From contig JBBRAB010000023.1 of the NCBI GenBank assembly GCA_038207155.1, forward strand, positions 1 to 64,000: DNA of 64,000 bases, read 5' to 3'. Below are positions 9,598 to 19,519 of this stretch, one piece after another. The translations under genes and the position numbers were made by a program. Source of the DNA: FEN-1139 sp038207155. Its GTDB lineage: Bacteria; Myxococcota_A; Polyangia; Polyangiales; Polyangiaceae. The notes under the pieces were generated by a model. The model was not told the origin of the DNA, searched no databases, and saw only the letters and a program-made list of their open reading frames with translations. The first letter of the stretch is position 1. Every line of letters starts with the position of its first letter.

Positions 9598-11196
9598 ATG
9601 AGACGCAGCATGGCCCTTGCTGGCCTCGCATTTACCGCCTGCTACTCGAACGGCGATGGCATCGCGCCACCGCTCTCGCAGATCTATTTCCCCGTCGGGG
9701 TTGCCACGAGTCCCGATCAGTCGCGGCTGTACGTGGTCAGCAGTGACTTCGATCTGCAGTACAACGCGGGTGCGCTGCACTCGCTCGATCTGAAGCGCGT
9801 GCGCCAGTTGGTGCCGCGCGATTGCGACAAGGACGCCGACTGCGTCGCGGGTGAGCGCTGTGACGCCGCCGGTGACAGCGCCAGTCACTGGTGCGTCGCA
9901 AAAGCCGGAAAATTTGCCGGAAAACCCTGCGGCGCGCTTGGAGAGCGGGCGGTTGGCGAGCGCATCATCGTCCCGGGACGCTGCAACAATGTCGATCTGA
10001 CGAGTCCGCAGATGGGCGGGGCACCGGTTCAAGTCGACTCCGTAGAGCTCGGCGCCTTCGCCTCCGATCTCGTGCTGCGTCAAGGGCCCAAGGGCGAGCA
10101 ACGACTCTTCATTCCGGTGCGCGGCGAGTCGAGCCTGCACTGGATTGATGTCGACAAATCAGGTGGCCTGCACTGTGGTCAGGAGGGGTCGGGCTCGTGC
10201 GACTCGATTCATCGCGCGGGACTCGATTCCTCCGATAATTCCAGGGGTCTGCGCATGCCGCCCGAGCCCTTTGGGATCGCGGTGAGTGCCAAGGCCGAGG
10301 CGATCGCCATCACGCACCAGACCTCCGGAGCGGTCTCCCTGTTCACTCAGGATCTCGCTCACTGGTCGCGCGGACCAGAGCTCGAGTTCATTCTTCAGAA
10401 CTTGCCGCTCCGACCCGTGGCGCTTGCGGCCGTGCCGCGCTCCCTCGCGAGCGACTTGCTCGAGCCAAGCTCGCTGCAGGTGGGCTTTCTCACGGCCTAT
10501 CGCGACACCCCGCAGGTGGATCTGCTGCGCTACTATCCCGACGCCGGAGCCAATCCCTCGCGACCGTTTCTCGCACTGGCTGGCTCCGCTCAGGTGCGCG
10601 CCAACCTGCTCGACTACGATTCTCGCGGCATCGCCGTGGACGGCTCGGAGCGGGCGGATTGCGAGGCAAGTTGCGCCGGCGAGAGCGGCGCCAAGGCATC
10701 GGCCTGCGCGCTCAGCTGCGCGAACGTGCCGCTCGGCGTGTTTCTCTCGAGCCGCAGTCCGGCGAGCTTGATCTCTGGTTTCACCCAACCCGACACCTGG
10801 GCCACGCCCAACCGGGATCTGCCCCGTTTCAGTGACGTGGTGGCTCTGCCGTACGGCCCCTCGCGGGTCGAGATCGGCAAGATCATGACGTCGGCCGGCA
10901 AGCTCGAAACCAGGGTATTTATCCTCTGTTTCGACGCGCGACGGCTCGCCGTTTACGATCCCACTCGCCGCCTGGTCGAGCGTTGGATCACGACCGGCCG
11001 CGGTCCGCACGCGCTCAGCTTTGACTACCAGGCGCCCGATCCGAGCCGCGGAGAGCCGGGACACGCGCTCGCCTACTTGGCTCATTTCACGGACTCCTAC
11101 CTCGGCGTTCTTCAGCTCGATCAGCGTGCTCGCCGTACCTATGGGGAAGTCGTACTCGGGCTTGCTCCCGTCACCGCTCCGAGGGCCTCGAAGTGA
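9598..11196 (+). CDS. Putative lipoprotein with beta-propeller-like repeats
   Basis: A 532-residue protein with a short signal peptide ending near Cys15 (AFTAC, an imperfect lipobox). The body has YncE/propeller-like segments such as PVGVATSPDQSRLYVVSS and PFGIAVSAKAEAIAI, plus a Cys-rich insert with the pattern CDKDADC...GERC that recalls disulfide-rich extracellular modules of myxobacterial proteins. A second Cys cluster lies near residues 350-375. The stop overlaps the start of the next lipoprotein gene by 4 bp, so both are made together and probably act together on the outer membrane. No enzyme motif is seen; function unknown. Confidence 0.8.
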   Translation: MRRSMALAGLAFTACYSNGDGIAPPLSQIYFPVGVATSPDQSRLYVVSSDFDLQYNAGALHSLDLKRVRQLVPRDCDKDADCVAGERCDAAGDSASHWCVAKAGKFAGKPCGALGERAVGERIIVPGRCNNVDLTSPQMGGAPVQVDSVELGAFASDLVLRQGPKGEQRLFIPVRGESSLHWIDVDKSGGLHCGQEGSGSCDSIHRAGLDSSDNSRGLRMPPEPFGIAVSAKAEAIAITHQTSGAVSLFTQDLAHWSRGPELEFILQNLPLRPVALAAVPRSLASDLLEPSSLQVGFLTAYRDTPQVDLLRYYPDAGANPSRPFLALAGSAQVRANLLDYDSRGIAVDGSERADCEASCAGESGAKASACALSCANVPLGVFLSSRSPASLISGFTQPDTWATPNRDLPRFSDVVALPYGPSRVEIGKIMTSAGKLETRVFILCFDARRLAVYDPTRRLVERWITTGRGPHALSFDYQAPDPSRGEPGHALAYLAHFTDSYLGVLQLDQRARRTYGEVVLGLAPVTAPRASK

Positions 11197-14100
11197 TCCG
11201 CGATTCCTTGTCCGTCAAGTTCAGTCTCACGCTCGTCCTGTTCGGTCTGGCCGCGTGCCAAACGACTGTTGAGCCCCCGCCCATGCGGTCGCTTGCCAAC
11301 AGCGGGCGCGTGTCGCTGCTGTGTCTCGAGTACACCTCCCAGCGCGGACGCGATCTGCGAGCCTGTCCGGACTCGGTTGATCCGCTGATCGACCACGAAG
11401 ATCGCCGCGTCATGGCTCTGGTGACTCAGAGCCTACGCGGTGAGGTCGCCGTCATCGACATGCACGACTCGCGCGTCGTCGATGAGGAGCCCGCTCTGCC
11501 CGGCACGGAGTTTCTCCCGCTCGGCGCCAATCCGTCGGGGATCGTCTCGACGCCTGGCGGAAGCGCCACGTTCGTCGGCACGACCGAGCCTGGGCGTGAG
11601 GCATTGTTTGCGCTGCCGTCGAGCTGCATCTTGCCGCCCGCGGTCGGTGAGCCCGCGCGCGATCTCTCGCTTTGGTCGACCTGTCGTTTGCCCGCCGCGC
11701 CAGCAGAGCTCGAGCTCGTCGCTGTGGCCGACGGAGGCCCCGATGGTTATGGCGTCGGTTGCCAAGGGGCCAAGGACAAGGCTTGGTACGCGGCCGCCAC
11801 AATGCCGGTTGCCGAGCGCCGTCAGGATTGTCCTGCATCGCTTGAGGATGAGGCTCATCTCGCGCCCGTGGGACGCCGCAAGCTCGTCGTCACCTTTCCG
11901 ACGCTCGGTATGGTCGGCGTCTACGACGCGCAGGCGCTTCTCAACCAGAAGCCTGGAACCTTTCCTCCCTGCGTGCCGGACGCCATGGTCGCTCTGCGGG
12001 TCACGCCCCCGACGGCGCTCGCACCTCAGGCGCTACCCGCCGATCTCGTGGGCAGCGCGACTTGTGCCGTTGCCGCCCCCCGTTACGAGTTTGGTCCTGC
12101 GCCGACTGCGTATCAGTCGCGACCCGCCGGCGTGGCGCTCCAAGGTGGGAAAATGTTTGTGGCGGATCTGGGCACGCCGCTCGTCCACGTGCTTGATCTG
12201 TCCAATCCCTGCGCGCCGAGCGAGCTAGAGCCGCTGCTGCCTCGCTCGTTTGACGAGCCCAAGCGCGACGTGCGCACTCGCGATCTCTCCGTGAGTGAGC
12301 CTCTGCGCAGTGGTGAGCAGTTCGTCTACGCGATTGATGACGCCGACGGCAGCGCGATGGTGTTCGACGTCGGCGCTAAGTCGAGCCAGCGCACTCCGCT
12401 GGTACGTCCGGGTTCGCCCGAGCTGCCGTTTGAACCCCCGGATCGCATCCGCTTTGATGCGCCGATTCGTGATCTGCTGCTGCTCTCCCACGACGCACCG
12501 ATCGTCGACCCCAACACCGGGACGACGACGCTCGGGACCCTCTGTGATCCCAATCCGAACTCGGACAGCGTCGGCTCGCTCTATCGCACGAGCAGTGACC
12601 GCACTCGCGGCGCAGGTCCGCGCAAGTTTCGTGGGACCTTTGGCTTCATGGCGCTCGGAAGCGGTTCGGTCGCTGCCGTCGACATCGAGGACTTCGACGA
12701 GGCTTGTCGCAGGCCGGTGAGCAACACCACGCCCGGCACCGGTCGGGATTGGCGCGGTTGTGCCTACGCCCCCGGAATCGCGAGCTACATGACGGACGCG
12801 GTAGCCTCGGTCTCGGACGAGGTGAGCTGCAACATCGTGCAGCGCCACCGCGCGCGCGGCTCCATGGCTATGCTGATGGACACGGGAATCGGCGTCACCG
12901 CGCCGAACCTGCGCTCGCTTCCACAGCTTTCGGACCCGCTTTCGGGCGACGTTGGCGCTTCGCAGGTCGGCCCTGCCCGGCTTCGTCCGCGCCTGCTCGC
13001 AGTTCCGTTCGCCGCGGACGGCGGGGTGACCTCCCCCTCACAGGTTCTGGTGGGTTCCACGGCGATGGCGATCGAGGGTGACCTCAACCAGTCCCTGCTC
13101 GACGTCGATCCCGGGACCACTGAGTCACACAGCCTGCTTTTGCCGCTGGGTGAGCCGCGGGTCTACGCCTCTCAAGAGTCGTTCACCGCGACCTACGAAG
13201 GGGCCGTCTTGCTCCCACGCAGCACGGGTCGTCTGCCTGTCGTCAGCGGGACCGACGAACGAGTCGGTCGCCCGCTGCGTGACACGGAGCTGCTCCTGCG
13301 CGACGCCGACGCCCTGTTCTGTGATGCTGGCGTCAGTGACGAAGCGCTTGCCCTGGCTACCGGCGAGTCGATGGGTCTGGCCTCGGGTCGCCGTCGTAGT
13401 GACTTTGCCTCGGGTCACGCGGACTACGTTCAGCTGACCGACAAATTCTCGGTCGATGACGCCTATTTCGCCAGCACAGCGGCTCAGGCCGCTTGCGGCG
13501 AGACGGATCTTCGTGGTGCTTGCGAGGAGTGGTTCGGTACTACGGAGCTGCCCCTGGCTACCCGCGATCTTCGGGTCACCGAGGCCTACCACGACCGCCT
13601 CCTACTCGAGCCCCGAGTCCCGGGTGACGAGGCGGCCTGGGTGAAACGCGTTCACTGTTGCTTCCCCAGCGTGCACAACTATGTCGTGCGCGGCGGACAG
13701 CAGTGGGTCGTTCGAGGCAGTCGCCTGCTGCACGACATCATCCCGGGCGCCGGAGTGCGGTGCGTGCGCGATTGCAGTCCGCGTAAGGCTCACCTTAAGT
13801 CGCGAGCCTTCGAGGTGACCAGCTCCGCTGCCGAGTGCCGCAAATCGACCGAGAACCTATCCAAGCTGCCGGCATGCTGGATCGGCGCGCAGGCCACGGG
13901 CCCCAGCGAGGACGGCGTTCCCCAGGTGGATCCCTGCGTTACGGCTCTCGTCAAAGGTGCCATCGATCCGAGCCGTCCAAGTGCCGGGCTGCCAGCGGCC
14001 TGCGTCTTTGCTGGGCTCCAATCGCGCTTCGCGGTTTATCGAGGTCTAGCGCCGTCGCATCGCGACATGGCCTTCAGCTGGTCGATCGCCGGTGGATGGT

Positions 14101-14270
14101 CTCCGCTGTCCACCTCGCTCGTCAACGCATCGGTCGGGATGACCGTCCTGCCCGAGTTCATGCTTCATTCGCCTCAGCTGAACGCCATCGTCGTGGTGGA
14201 CTCGGCTTCGGGCGGTGTCTCCCTGCTCAGTCTCGAGGGATTGGTTCCGCAGGGACTTCCGTTCCTCTGA
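11193..14270 (+). CDS. Large lipoprotein, propeller-like, unknown function
   Basis: A 1025-residue protein starting at GTG 11193, inside the stop of the upstream gene. The signal peptide ends in a canonical lipobox LAAC with Cys22, so it should be lipid-anchored in the envelope. Repeated hydrophobic beta patterns (for example GEVAVIDMHDSRVV and KMFVADLGTPLVHVLDL) suggest one or more beta-propellers; scattered cysteines in the last third suggest disulfides. Together with the preceding lipoprotein it forms a two-gene unit. It ends 13 bp before mutS, which is functionally unrelated but may be read through. Confidence 0.8.
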   Translation: MIRDSLSVKFSLTLVLFGLAACQTTVEPPPMRSLANSGRVSLLCLEYTSQRGRDLRACPDSVDPLIDHEDRRVMALVTQSLRGEVAVIDMHDSRVVDEEPALPGTEFLPLGANPSGIVSTPGGSATFVGTTEPGREALFALPSSCILPPAVGEPARDLSLWSTCRLPAAPAELELVAVADGGPDGYGVGCQGAKDKAWYAAATMPVAERRQDCPASLEDEAHLAPVGRRKLVVTFPTLGMVGVYDAQALLNQKPGTFPPCVPDAMVALRVTPPTALAPQALPADLVGSATCAVAAPRYEFGPAPTAYQSRPAGVALQGGKMFVADLGTPLVHVLDLSNPCAPSELEPLLPRSFDEPKRDVRTRDLSVSEPLRSGEQFVYAIDDADGSAMVFDVGAKSSQRTPLVRPGSPELPFEPPDRIRFDAPIRDLLLLSHDAPIVDPNTGTTTLGTLCDPNPNSDSVGSLYRTSSDRTRGAGPRKFRGTFGFMALGSGSVAAVDIEDFDEACRRPVSNTTPGTGRDWRGCAYAPGIASYMTDAVASVSDEVSCNIVQRHRARGSMAMLMDTGIGVTAPNLRSLPQLSDPLSGDVGASQVGPARLRPRLLAVPFAADGGVTSPSQVLVGSTAMAIEGDLNQSLLDVDPGTTESHSLLLPLGEPRVYASQESFTATYEGAVLLPRSTGRLPVVSGTDERVGRPLRDTELLLRDADALFCDAGVSDEALALATGESMGLASGRRRSDFASGHADYVQLTDKFSVDDAYFASTAAQAACGETDLRGACEEWFGTTELPLATRDLRVTEAYHDRLLLEPRVPGDEAAWVKRVHCCFPSVHNYVVRGGQQWVVRGSRLLHDIIPGAGVRCVRDCSPRKAHLKSRAFEVTSSAAECRKSTENLSKLPACWIGAQATGPSEDGVPQVDPCVTALVKGAIDPSRPSAGLPAACVFAGLQSRFAVYRGLAPSHRDMAFSWSIAGGWSPLSTSLVNASVGMTVLPEFMLHSPQLNAIVVVDSASGGVSLLSLEGLVPQGLPFL

Positions 14271-14283
14271 GGGAGAGCTAACA

Positions 14284-16875
14284 ATGGCTGGTCGCGATAC
14301 GCCGGTCATGCGGCAGCATGCGGACGCCAAGCGAGCGTACCCGGACGCCATCATCTTTTTTCGGCTCGGGGATTTCTACGAGATGTTTGGTGAGGACGCC
14401 GTGGTCGCCGCGCGCGCGCTCGATCTCGTCCTGACCAGTCGCAACAAGAGCCAGGTCGACGAGATCCCCATGTGCGGGATCCCGCACCATGCGGCGCACT
14501 CCTACCTGGCTCGACTGCTCGAAAAGGGCTTCACCGTCGCGATCTGCGAGCAAATGGCCGATCCTGCCAAGTGCAAGGGGATCGTGCCGCGTGAGGTGGT
14601 GCGCGTCGTCACGCCGGGGCTGGTGACCGAGCAGGAGCACCTCGACTCAACGACCAATAACTGGCTGCTCGCGGCTGAAATCGCGCCGGGTGGGCTGGGC
14701 ATTGGCGTGTCGTTGCTCGACCTCTCGACGGGTGAACTCGCGGCCACCAGCGTGGCGGACACCACCGCACTGCTGGCTGAAGTGGGGCGAGCCGAGCCCC
14801 GCGAGCTGCTGCTGGGTGGCGCGCTCGAACCCGGGGATTCGCTCGAGCGCGCGATGCGGCTCGTGCTGCCGCGCCTGGTCGTTCGCAGTGATCCCGACCT
14901 CGGCGAGCAGGAGCCTGAGCTCGACATCCCGTCAGCGGATCTGGCGGAATTTAGCGCGATTGAGCTTCGCTCGGTGCGCCGTCTGCTGCGCTACGCGCGG
15001 GCCTGCTATCCCCAGCATGAGCTGCCACGCCCGAGGCTGACTCGCTGGGACTCCGAGACCCATCTGATCCTCGATGAGGTCGCTCAACGCCACCTGGAGC
15101 TGGTGCACCACGCGGGTGGTGACAAACACGCCACCTTGCTGGCGGTGCTGGATCAGACCGCCACTCCCGGAGGCGCGCGCTTGCTCCGTCGTCGGCTGCT
15201 GAGTCCGCTGCGGGATGTCGCCCGCATTCGTCGGCGCCTGGACACCGTCGAGCTGTTCGTGGTTCACGCGCGCCTGCGTAGCGAGCTGCGTCGTGAGCTC
15301 GCGACCGTCGGGGATCTCGAGAGGCTCGCGGTGCGCGCGTGGATGGGAGACTCCTCGCCGCGCGAACTGGGAGCGCTACGCGATGGACTGCTCGCTGCCG
15401 CCAAGGTGGTCGAGCTGCTCTCTGGCCTCAAGGAACAGACGGAGAGGGAAGCTCTCGGTCTCCAGACGGGCCCGGTCGATCTCGTGCTCGATCTGTCGGC
15501 AGAACTCGAAAAGGCGCTGGTCGCTCGTCCTCCAAGTCAGTCCAAGGAGGGGGCCATTTTCCTGCCGGAATACGACGCGCAGCTGGAGGAATGCGATGCC
15601 CTGCGCCGCACCGGCTCCGAGCGCATCGTGGCGCTTGAGGCGCAGCTTCGGGACGCGACCAACATCGGCTCGCTGAAGATCCGCTACACCCGGGTGTTCG
15701 GTTGGTACGTCGAAGTGGGGCGCTCCCACGCCGGACGGGTTCCCTCCGAGTGGCGTCGCAAGCAGACCGTTGCCACCGGTGAGCGCTTCACTCTGCCGGA
15801 GCTCGACGAGCTCGCCGAGAAGATTAGCCACGCCGAGGAGCACCATCGCGAGCGCGAGCTTGAGCTGTTTCGGCAGCTGGTGGAGCTGGCGGGAGCGGCA
15901 AGCGAACGGATCCGGGAGCTCTCGCAGCGCCTGTCGCGTTGGGATGTCGCCGCTGGGCTCGCGGAAGTGGCGCACCGGCACGACTACCGTCGCCCCGACG
16001 TCGAGGACTCGACGCGGCTCGTCATCCACGAGGGGCGCCATCCGGTGGTTGAGCGCCTGACGGCGCTGGGCCGGTTCGTTCCGAACGACTGTGGACTCGA
16101 CTCGAACGAGGAGCGACTCTGGCTAGTGACTGGCCCAAATATGGCCGGAAAGAGCACGTTTTTGCGACAAGTGGCGCTCATCGTTGTCTTGGCGCAAATG
16201 GGCTCATTCGTGCCCGCAGCTAGTGCAACGGTGGGCATCGTGGATCGCGTGCTGTCACGGGTCGGGGCCAGCGACAATCTGGCGCGCGGCGAGAGCACCT
16301 TCATGGTGGAAATGCGTGAGACGAGCCGGATCCTCAAGACCGCCACGCGTCGCTCGCTGGTGATCCTCGACGAGATTGGACGAGGCACCAGTACTTACGA
16401 TGGTCTCGCGATCGCCTGGAGCGTCGCGGAATACCTGCATGACGCGGTCGGCTGTAAGACCCTGTTTGCCACGCATTACCATGAGCTCACCGAGCTCTCG
16501 CGAACCCATCGGCACGCCGCCAACTATAGCGTGAGCGCCAAGGAACTCGACGGTGATGTAGTGTTCCTGCACCGGCTGGTGGCGGGCGCTGCCAGTCGGA
16601 GTTACGGCGTCGCGGTGGCGAAGCTGGCGGGGTTACCTGAGTGGGTGCTGGCGCGCGCGCGCGTGCTGCTGAGTGACCTAGAAGCCACTGGGACCCCTGG
16701 AAAACTCCCGCTTTCGCAAGCTGAGGCCGCACCGCAGTTGGACCTATTCGCGGCTCGCCCCGCTGAGCCAGTCGTTGCGAAGGCCGAGCTAGAGCATCTG
16801 CGCCAGCTCGATCTCGATCGCCTGACGCCAATCGAGGCGCTGGCGTTTCTCCATCGCCTCAAGTCGCAGCTCTAG
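14284..16875 (+). CDS. mutS: DNA mismatch repair protein MutS
   Basis: MutS recognises mismatches and small loops and recruits MutL. The 863-residue protein has the mismatch-reading F-x-E motif in FRLGDFYEMF, the connector, lever and clamp domains, and the C-terminal ATPase with Walker A GPNMAGKST (residues 617-625) and Walker B LVILDEIGRGTSTYDG. Length is normal for MutS1. ATG 14284 is preferred because GGGAGAG precedes it and the protein starts at the family-typical place; the frame extends further upstream inside the previous gene. It follows the lipoprotein pair by 13 bp and converges on hrpB. Confidence 0.98.
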   Translation: MAGRDTPVMRQHADAKRAYPDAIIFFRLGDFYEMFGEDAVVAARALDLVLTSRNKSQVDEIPMCGIPHHAAHSYLARLLEKGFTVAICEQMADPAKCKGIVPREVVRVVTPGLVTEQEHLDSTTNNWLLAAEIAPGGLGIGVSLLDLSTGELAATSVADTTALLAEVGRAEPRELLLGGALEPGDSLERAMRLVLPRLVVRSDPDLGEQEPELDIPSADLAEFSAIELRSVRRLLRYARACYPQHELPRPRLTRWDSETHLILDEVAQRHLELVHHAGGDKHATLLAVLDQTATPGGARLLRRRLLSPLRDVARIRRRLDTVELFVVHARLRSELRRELATVGDLERLAVRAWMGDSSPRELGALRDGLLAAAKVVELLSGLKEQTEREALGLQTGPVDLVLDLSAELEKALVARPPSQSKEGAIFLPEYDAQLEECDALRRTGSERIVALEAQLRDATNIGSLKIRYTRVFGWYVEVGRSHAGRVPSEWRRKQTVATGERFTLPELDELAEKISHAEEHHRERELELFRQLVELAGAASERIRELSQRLSRWDVAAGLAEVAHRHDYRRPDVEDSTRLVIHEGRHPVVERLTALGRFVPNDCGLDSNEERLWLVTGPNMAGKSTFLRQVALIVVLAQMGSFVPAASATVGIVDRVLSRVGASDNLARGESTFMVEMRETSRILKTATRRSLVILDEIGRGTSTYDGLAIAWSVAEYLHDAVGCKTLFATHYHELTELSRTHRHAANYSVSAKELDGDVVFLHRLVAGAASRSYGVAVAKLAGLPEWVLARARVLLSDLEATGTPGKLPLSQAEAAPQLDLFAARPAEPVVAKAELEHLRQLDLDRLTPIEALAFLHRLKSQL

Positions 16876-16918
16876 CGTCAGGTCATAGCTCTCCCCCGAA
16901 CCTGCCCCGCCGAGGCCG

Positions 16919-19483
16919 TTATTTTTTGGGGCGGCGTGGTGGACGTGGCGGCGGGGGCTCGGCAGTCTGCCCCTCTTCGGGCCAGGGGTGGCGCGGATAG
17001 CGGCGCATCAGTTCCTTGCGAATCGTCGGGTAATGGCGCTCCCAGAAGCCGGCGAGATCGCGCGTTACCTGCACCGCGCGGTGGTTGGGTGCCAGGAGGT
17101 GGACCGTGAGCGGGACGCGTCCGCCACAGATCGCAGGGGTCCGACTCATGCCGAAAAAGTCCTGCAAACGCGACTCGATCCACGGAGGCAGCCCGGCCTC
17201 GTAGTGGATCGGACATCCCTTGCCACCCGGCAAGGTGAGTCGGTCTGGGGTCATTTCACGCAGCAGCGATAGGGTACTCCCAGGCAGACTCGCGAGGGCC
17301 TGTTCGGCGAGCGAGGCCGCCTCAAGTCCGCGCAGATCGCTGCGCGTCGCAAGCAGTGGTCCGAGCAGCGCCAGGGCGTGGCTCGTGAGTCCGGTGGCGT
17401 CAGTCTCGAGTAAGCCTTGAGCCGCCAGCAGCGCGAGGCGCTCTTGGAGTGACGTGAGGGTGGCATCGTGCTGCCAACCGCGCGCCTCGACGATCCTCGC
17501 CAGTACCTTGGCCGTCTCCGGACCCGGGGGGGCGATCGCCCGAGACTCATCGAGCAGGACCGAGCCGATCCGCATGCGCGACCAGCGTTCCACGCGCTCG
17601 CGCGCGTCCGACCACTCGTAGTCGTCTTCGGCCACGATGCTGTCCGGGGCGAGCTCGAACAACCAATCCGGCTTGATTTCGCTGGCGAGCCGCACGAGCG
17701 CTGCTCCGCTGCGGCCCGTTGGGCCATCTTCGATATCGAGCGCCACCAGCCATTCGGCGTCCAGCACCACGCTCGAGCTGGCGAGCTTGGCGGCTGAGCC
17801 GCTCGTCATCACGAGCTCGGGTTCACCAAAGTTGCGTCGACGACCAATGCGGTCGGGGAACGCTGCGAGCACGCAGTAAGCGAGCTCCTGCTCCTGCTGC
17901 GCGAGGCTCGCGGGGCAGGGCGCCGCGTTGCGCGAGAGTCGCGTGAGCTGTCGCTCCGCCTGCGCGACCACGCGGGCTGTGCGCGGATCAACCTGCAGCT
18001 GAGCAAGCCTGCGGCTGTCAAAGCGCGCCTGTTTGGCCTCATCGAGTCGTTCGACCAGCTCAAGCAGATCCGACGAGCCGCGTGCCCCAGCGGGACCCGA
18101 GGGCTGGCCGCCGCCGCGGAAGCGCGTTTCGCTGCGGAGATCCCGCTCGGACAGCAGCGCGGCTGCGCTTGCCCCCAGCGGCGCGATGCCGCGCTGCTCG
18201 GCCTCGGTCACCAACCGGGCCAGGCGTGGGTGCAGCGGAAAGCGCAACATGCGCCGCCCGAGCGGCGTCAGCTGCAGCTGCGCGTCGATCGCTCTAAGCT
18301 GCAAGAGCAGGTTTTCCGCCGCGCGCTGGGCTTTTTCCGGTGGTGAGTCGATGAACGTCAGCTCGTCGAGCGACTGAACCCCCGCGCCCGACAGCAGCAA
18401 GCGCGCTTCGGATAGATCCATGCGGAGGAGCTCGGGCGTCTCATGCTCGGCGCGCGTCAGAAAATCGCTGCGCGTGTACAGTCGCAGGACGCGCCCCGGC
18501 GCGGTGCGGCCCGCGCGTCCGGCGCGCTGCGTGGCAGACGCCCGGCTAATCGGCGCGGTTTGCAGCCGGGAAAACCCGCTGTGCGGTGAACAGGTCGCGA
18601 TGCGCGCTAGCCCCGCGTCCACCACGCCGGTCACACCAGGCACGGTCACTGAGGATTCGGCGACGTTGGTGCAGAGCACAATCTTGCGTCGTTGACTCGG
18701 CGCCAGGGCTGCCGTTTGTTGTTCGAGCGGCAGCTCTCCGTGCAGCAGGTGCAGCGCCACACCGTGCTGCGCTGCCAGCTCCTTGAGCTGCGCTTCGGCG
18801 CGCCGCAGTTCGGCGGCTCCCGGCAAAAACACCAGGAGATCGCCCTCGGGGCCATCGTTCAGCAGGCTGCGTACGGCACTCGAGACCTGTTTTTCCAGCG
18901 GTCGATCGTCGGGCTGAGCCAAGTGTTCGATCGCTAGGGGAAACATGCGACCCTCGCTGACGAGGCGCGGCGCATTGCCGAGCCGAGCGGCGATCCGCTC
19001 GCCATCGAGCGTGGCACTGGTGACGATCAAGCGCAGATCAGGACGAACCGTGGCCTGCGCACGCACTAGCAGCGCCAGGCAGAGATCGGTATCGAGGTGA
19101 CGCTCGTGAAACTCGTCGAGCATCACGCAGCTCACTCCGGGCAGCCGCGGGTCTGCCACCAAGCGACGCAGCAGCAGCCCGCTCGTCAGAAAGCGCAGGC
19201 GCGTCTGCGGTCCGCCCACCTCCTCAAACCGCACGCTGTAGCCCACGGTCGCTCCGAGCGCCTCGCCACGCTCGCTGGCGACCCGCTCGGCGACCAATCG
19301 CGCCGCTAGCCTGCGGGGCTCAGCCACCCAGATCTCGCCCTGGAGCTCAGGCAAGGCGAGTAGGCCGGCGGGCACGCGCGTCGTTTTTCCCGCGCCAGGC
19401 GGGGCCTCGAGCACCAGCCGACGCTCGCGCGCCAGCGTCGCCAGGATTTCTGGCAGCAGCGGATCGATGGGCAGGGGTTGCAT
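16919..19483 (-). CDS. hrpB: ATP-dependent helicase HrpB
   Basis: DEAH/RHA-type superfamily 2 helicase of 854 residues, the usual HrpB length. Motif I is GAGKTTRVP, motif II the family-specific DEFH (in MLDEFHERHLDTD), motif III SAT, and the C-terminal HrpB domain includes PIHYEAGLPPWIESRLQDFFG. The tail is basic and Pro-rich. HrpB proteins are widespread, but their cellular role is still unclear. The start is 36 bp from the divergent HAD gene; the stop lies 43 bp from the convergent mutS stop, with no clear terminator between. Confidence 0.97.
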   Translation of the reverse strand: MQPLPIDPLLPEILATLARERRLVLEAPPGAGKTTRVPAGLLALPELQGEIWVAEPRRLAARLVAERVASERGEALGATVGYSVRFEEVGGPQTRLRFLTSGLLLRRLVADPRLPGVSCVMLDEFHERHLDTDLCLALLVRAQATVRPDLRLIVTSATLDGERIAARLGNAPRLVSEGRMFPLAIEHLAQPDDRPLEKQVSSAVRSLLNDGPEGDLLVFLPGAAELRRAEAQLKELAAQHGVALHLLHGELPLEQQTAALAPSQRRKIVLCTNVAESSVTVPGVTGVVDAGLARIATCSPHSGFSRLQTAPISRASATQRAGRAGRTAPGRVLRLYTRSDFLTRAEHETPELLRMDLSEARLLLSGAGVQSLDELTFIDSPPEKAQRAAENLLLQLRAIDAQLQLTPLGRRMLRFPLHPRLARLVTEAEQRGIAPLGASAAALLSERDLRSETRFRGGGQPSGPAGARGSSDLLELVERLDEAKQARFDSRRLAQLQVDPRTARVVAQAERQLTRLSRNAAPCPASLAQQEQELAYCVLAAFPDRIGRRRNFGEPELVMTSGSAAKLASSSVVLDAEWLVALDIEDGPTGRSGAALVRLASEIKPDWLFELAPDSIVAEDDYEWSDARERVERWSRMRIGSVLLDESRAIAPPGPETAKVLARIVEARGWQHDATLTSLQERLALLAAQGLLETDATGLTSHALALLGPLLATRSDLRGLEAASLAEQALASLPGSTLSLLREMTPDRLTLPGGKGCPIHYEAGLPPWIESRLQDFFGMSRTPAICGGRVPLTVHLLAPNHRAVQVTRDLAGFWERHYPTIRKELMRRYPRHPWPEEGQTAEPPPPRPPRRPKK

Positions 19484-19519
19484 CAGCAGGGCAGGTTGTT
19501 ACACAGATTGGAGCAACCG

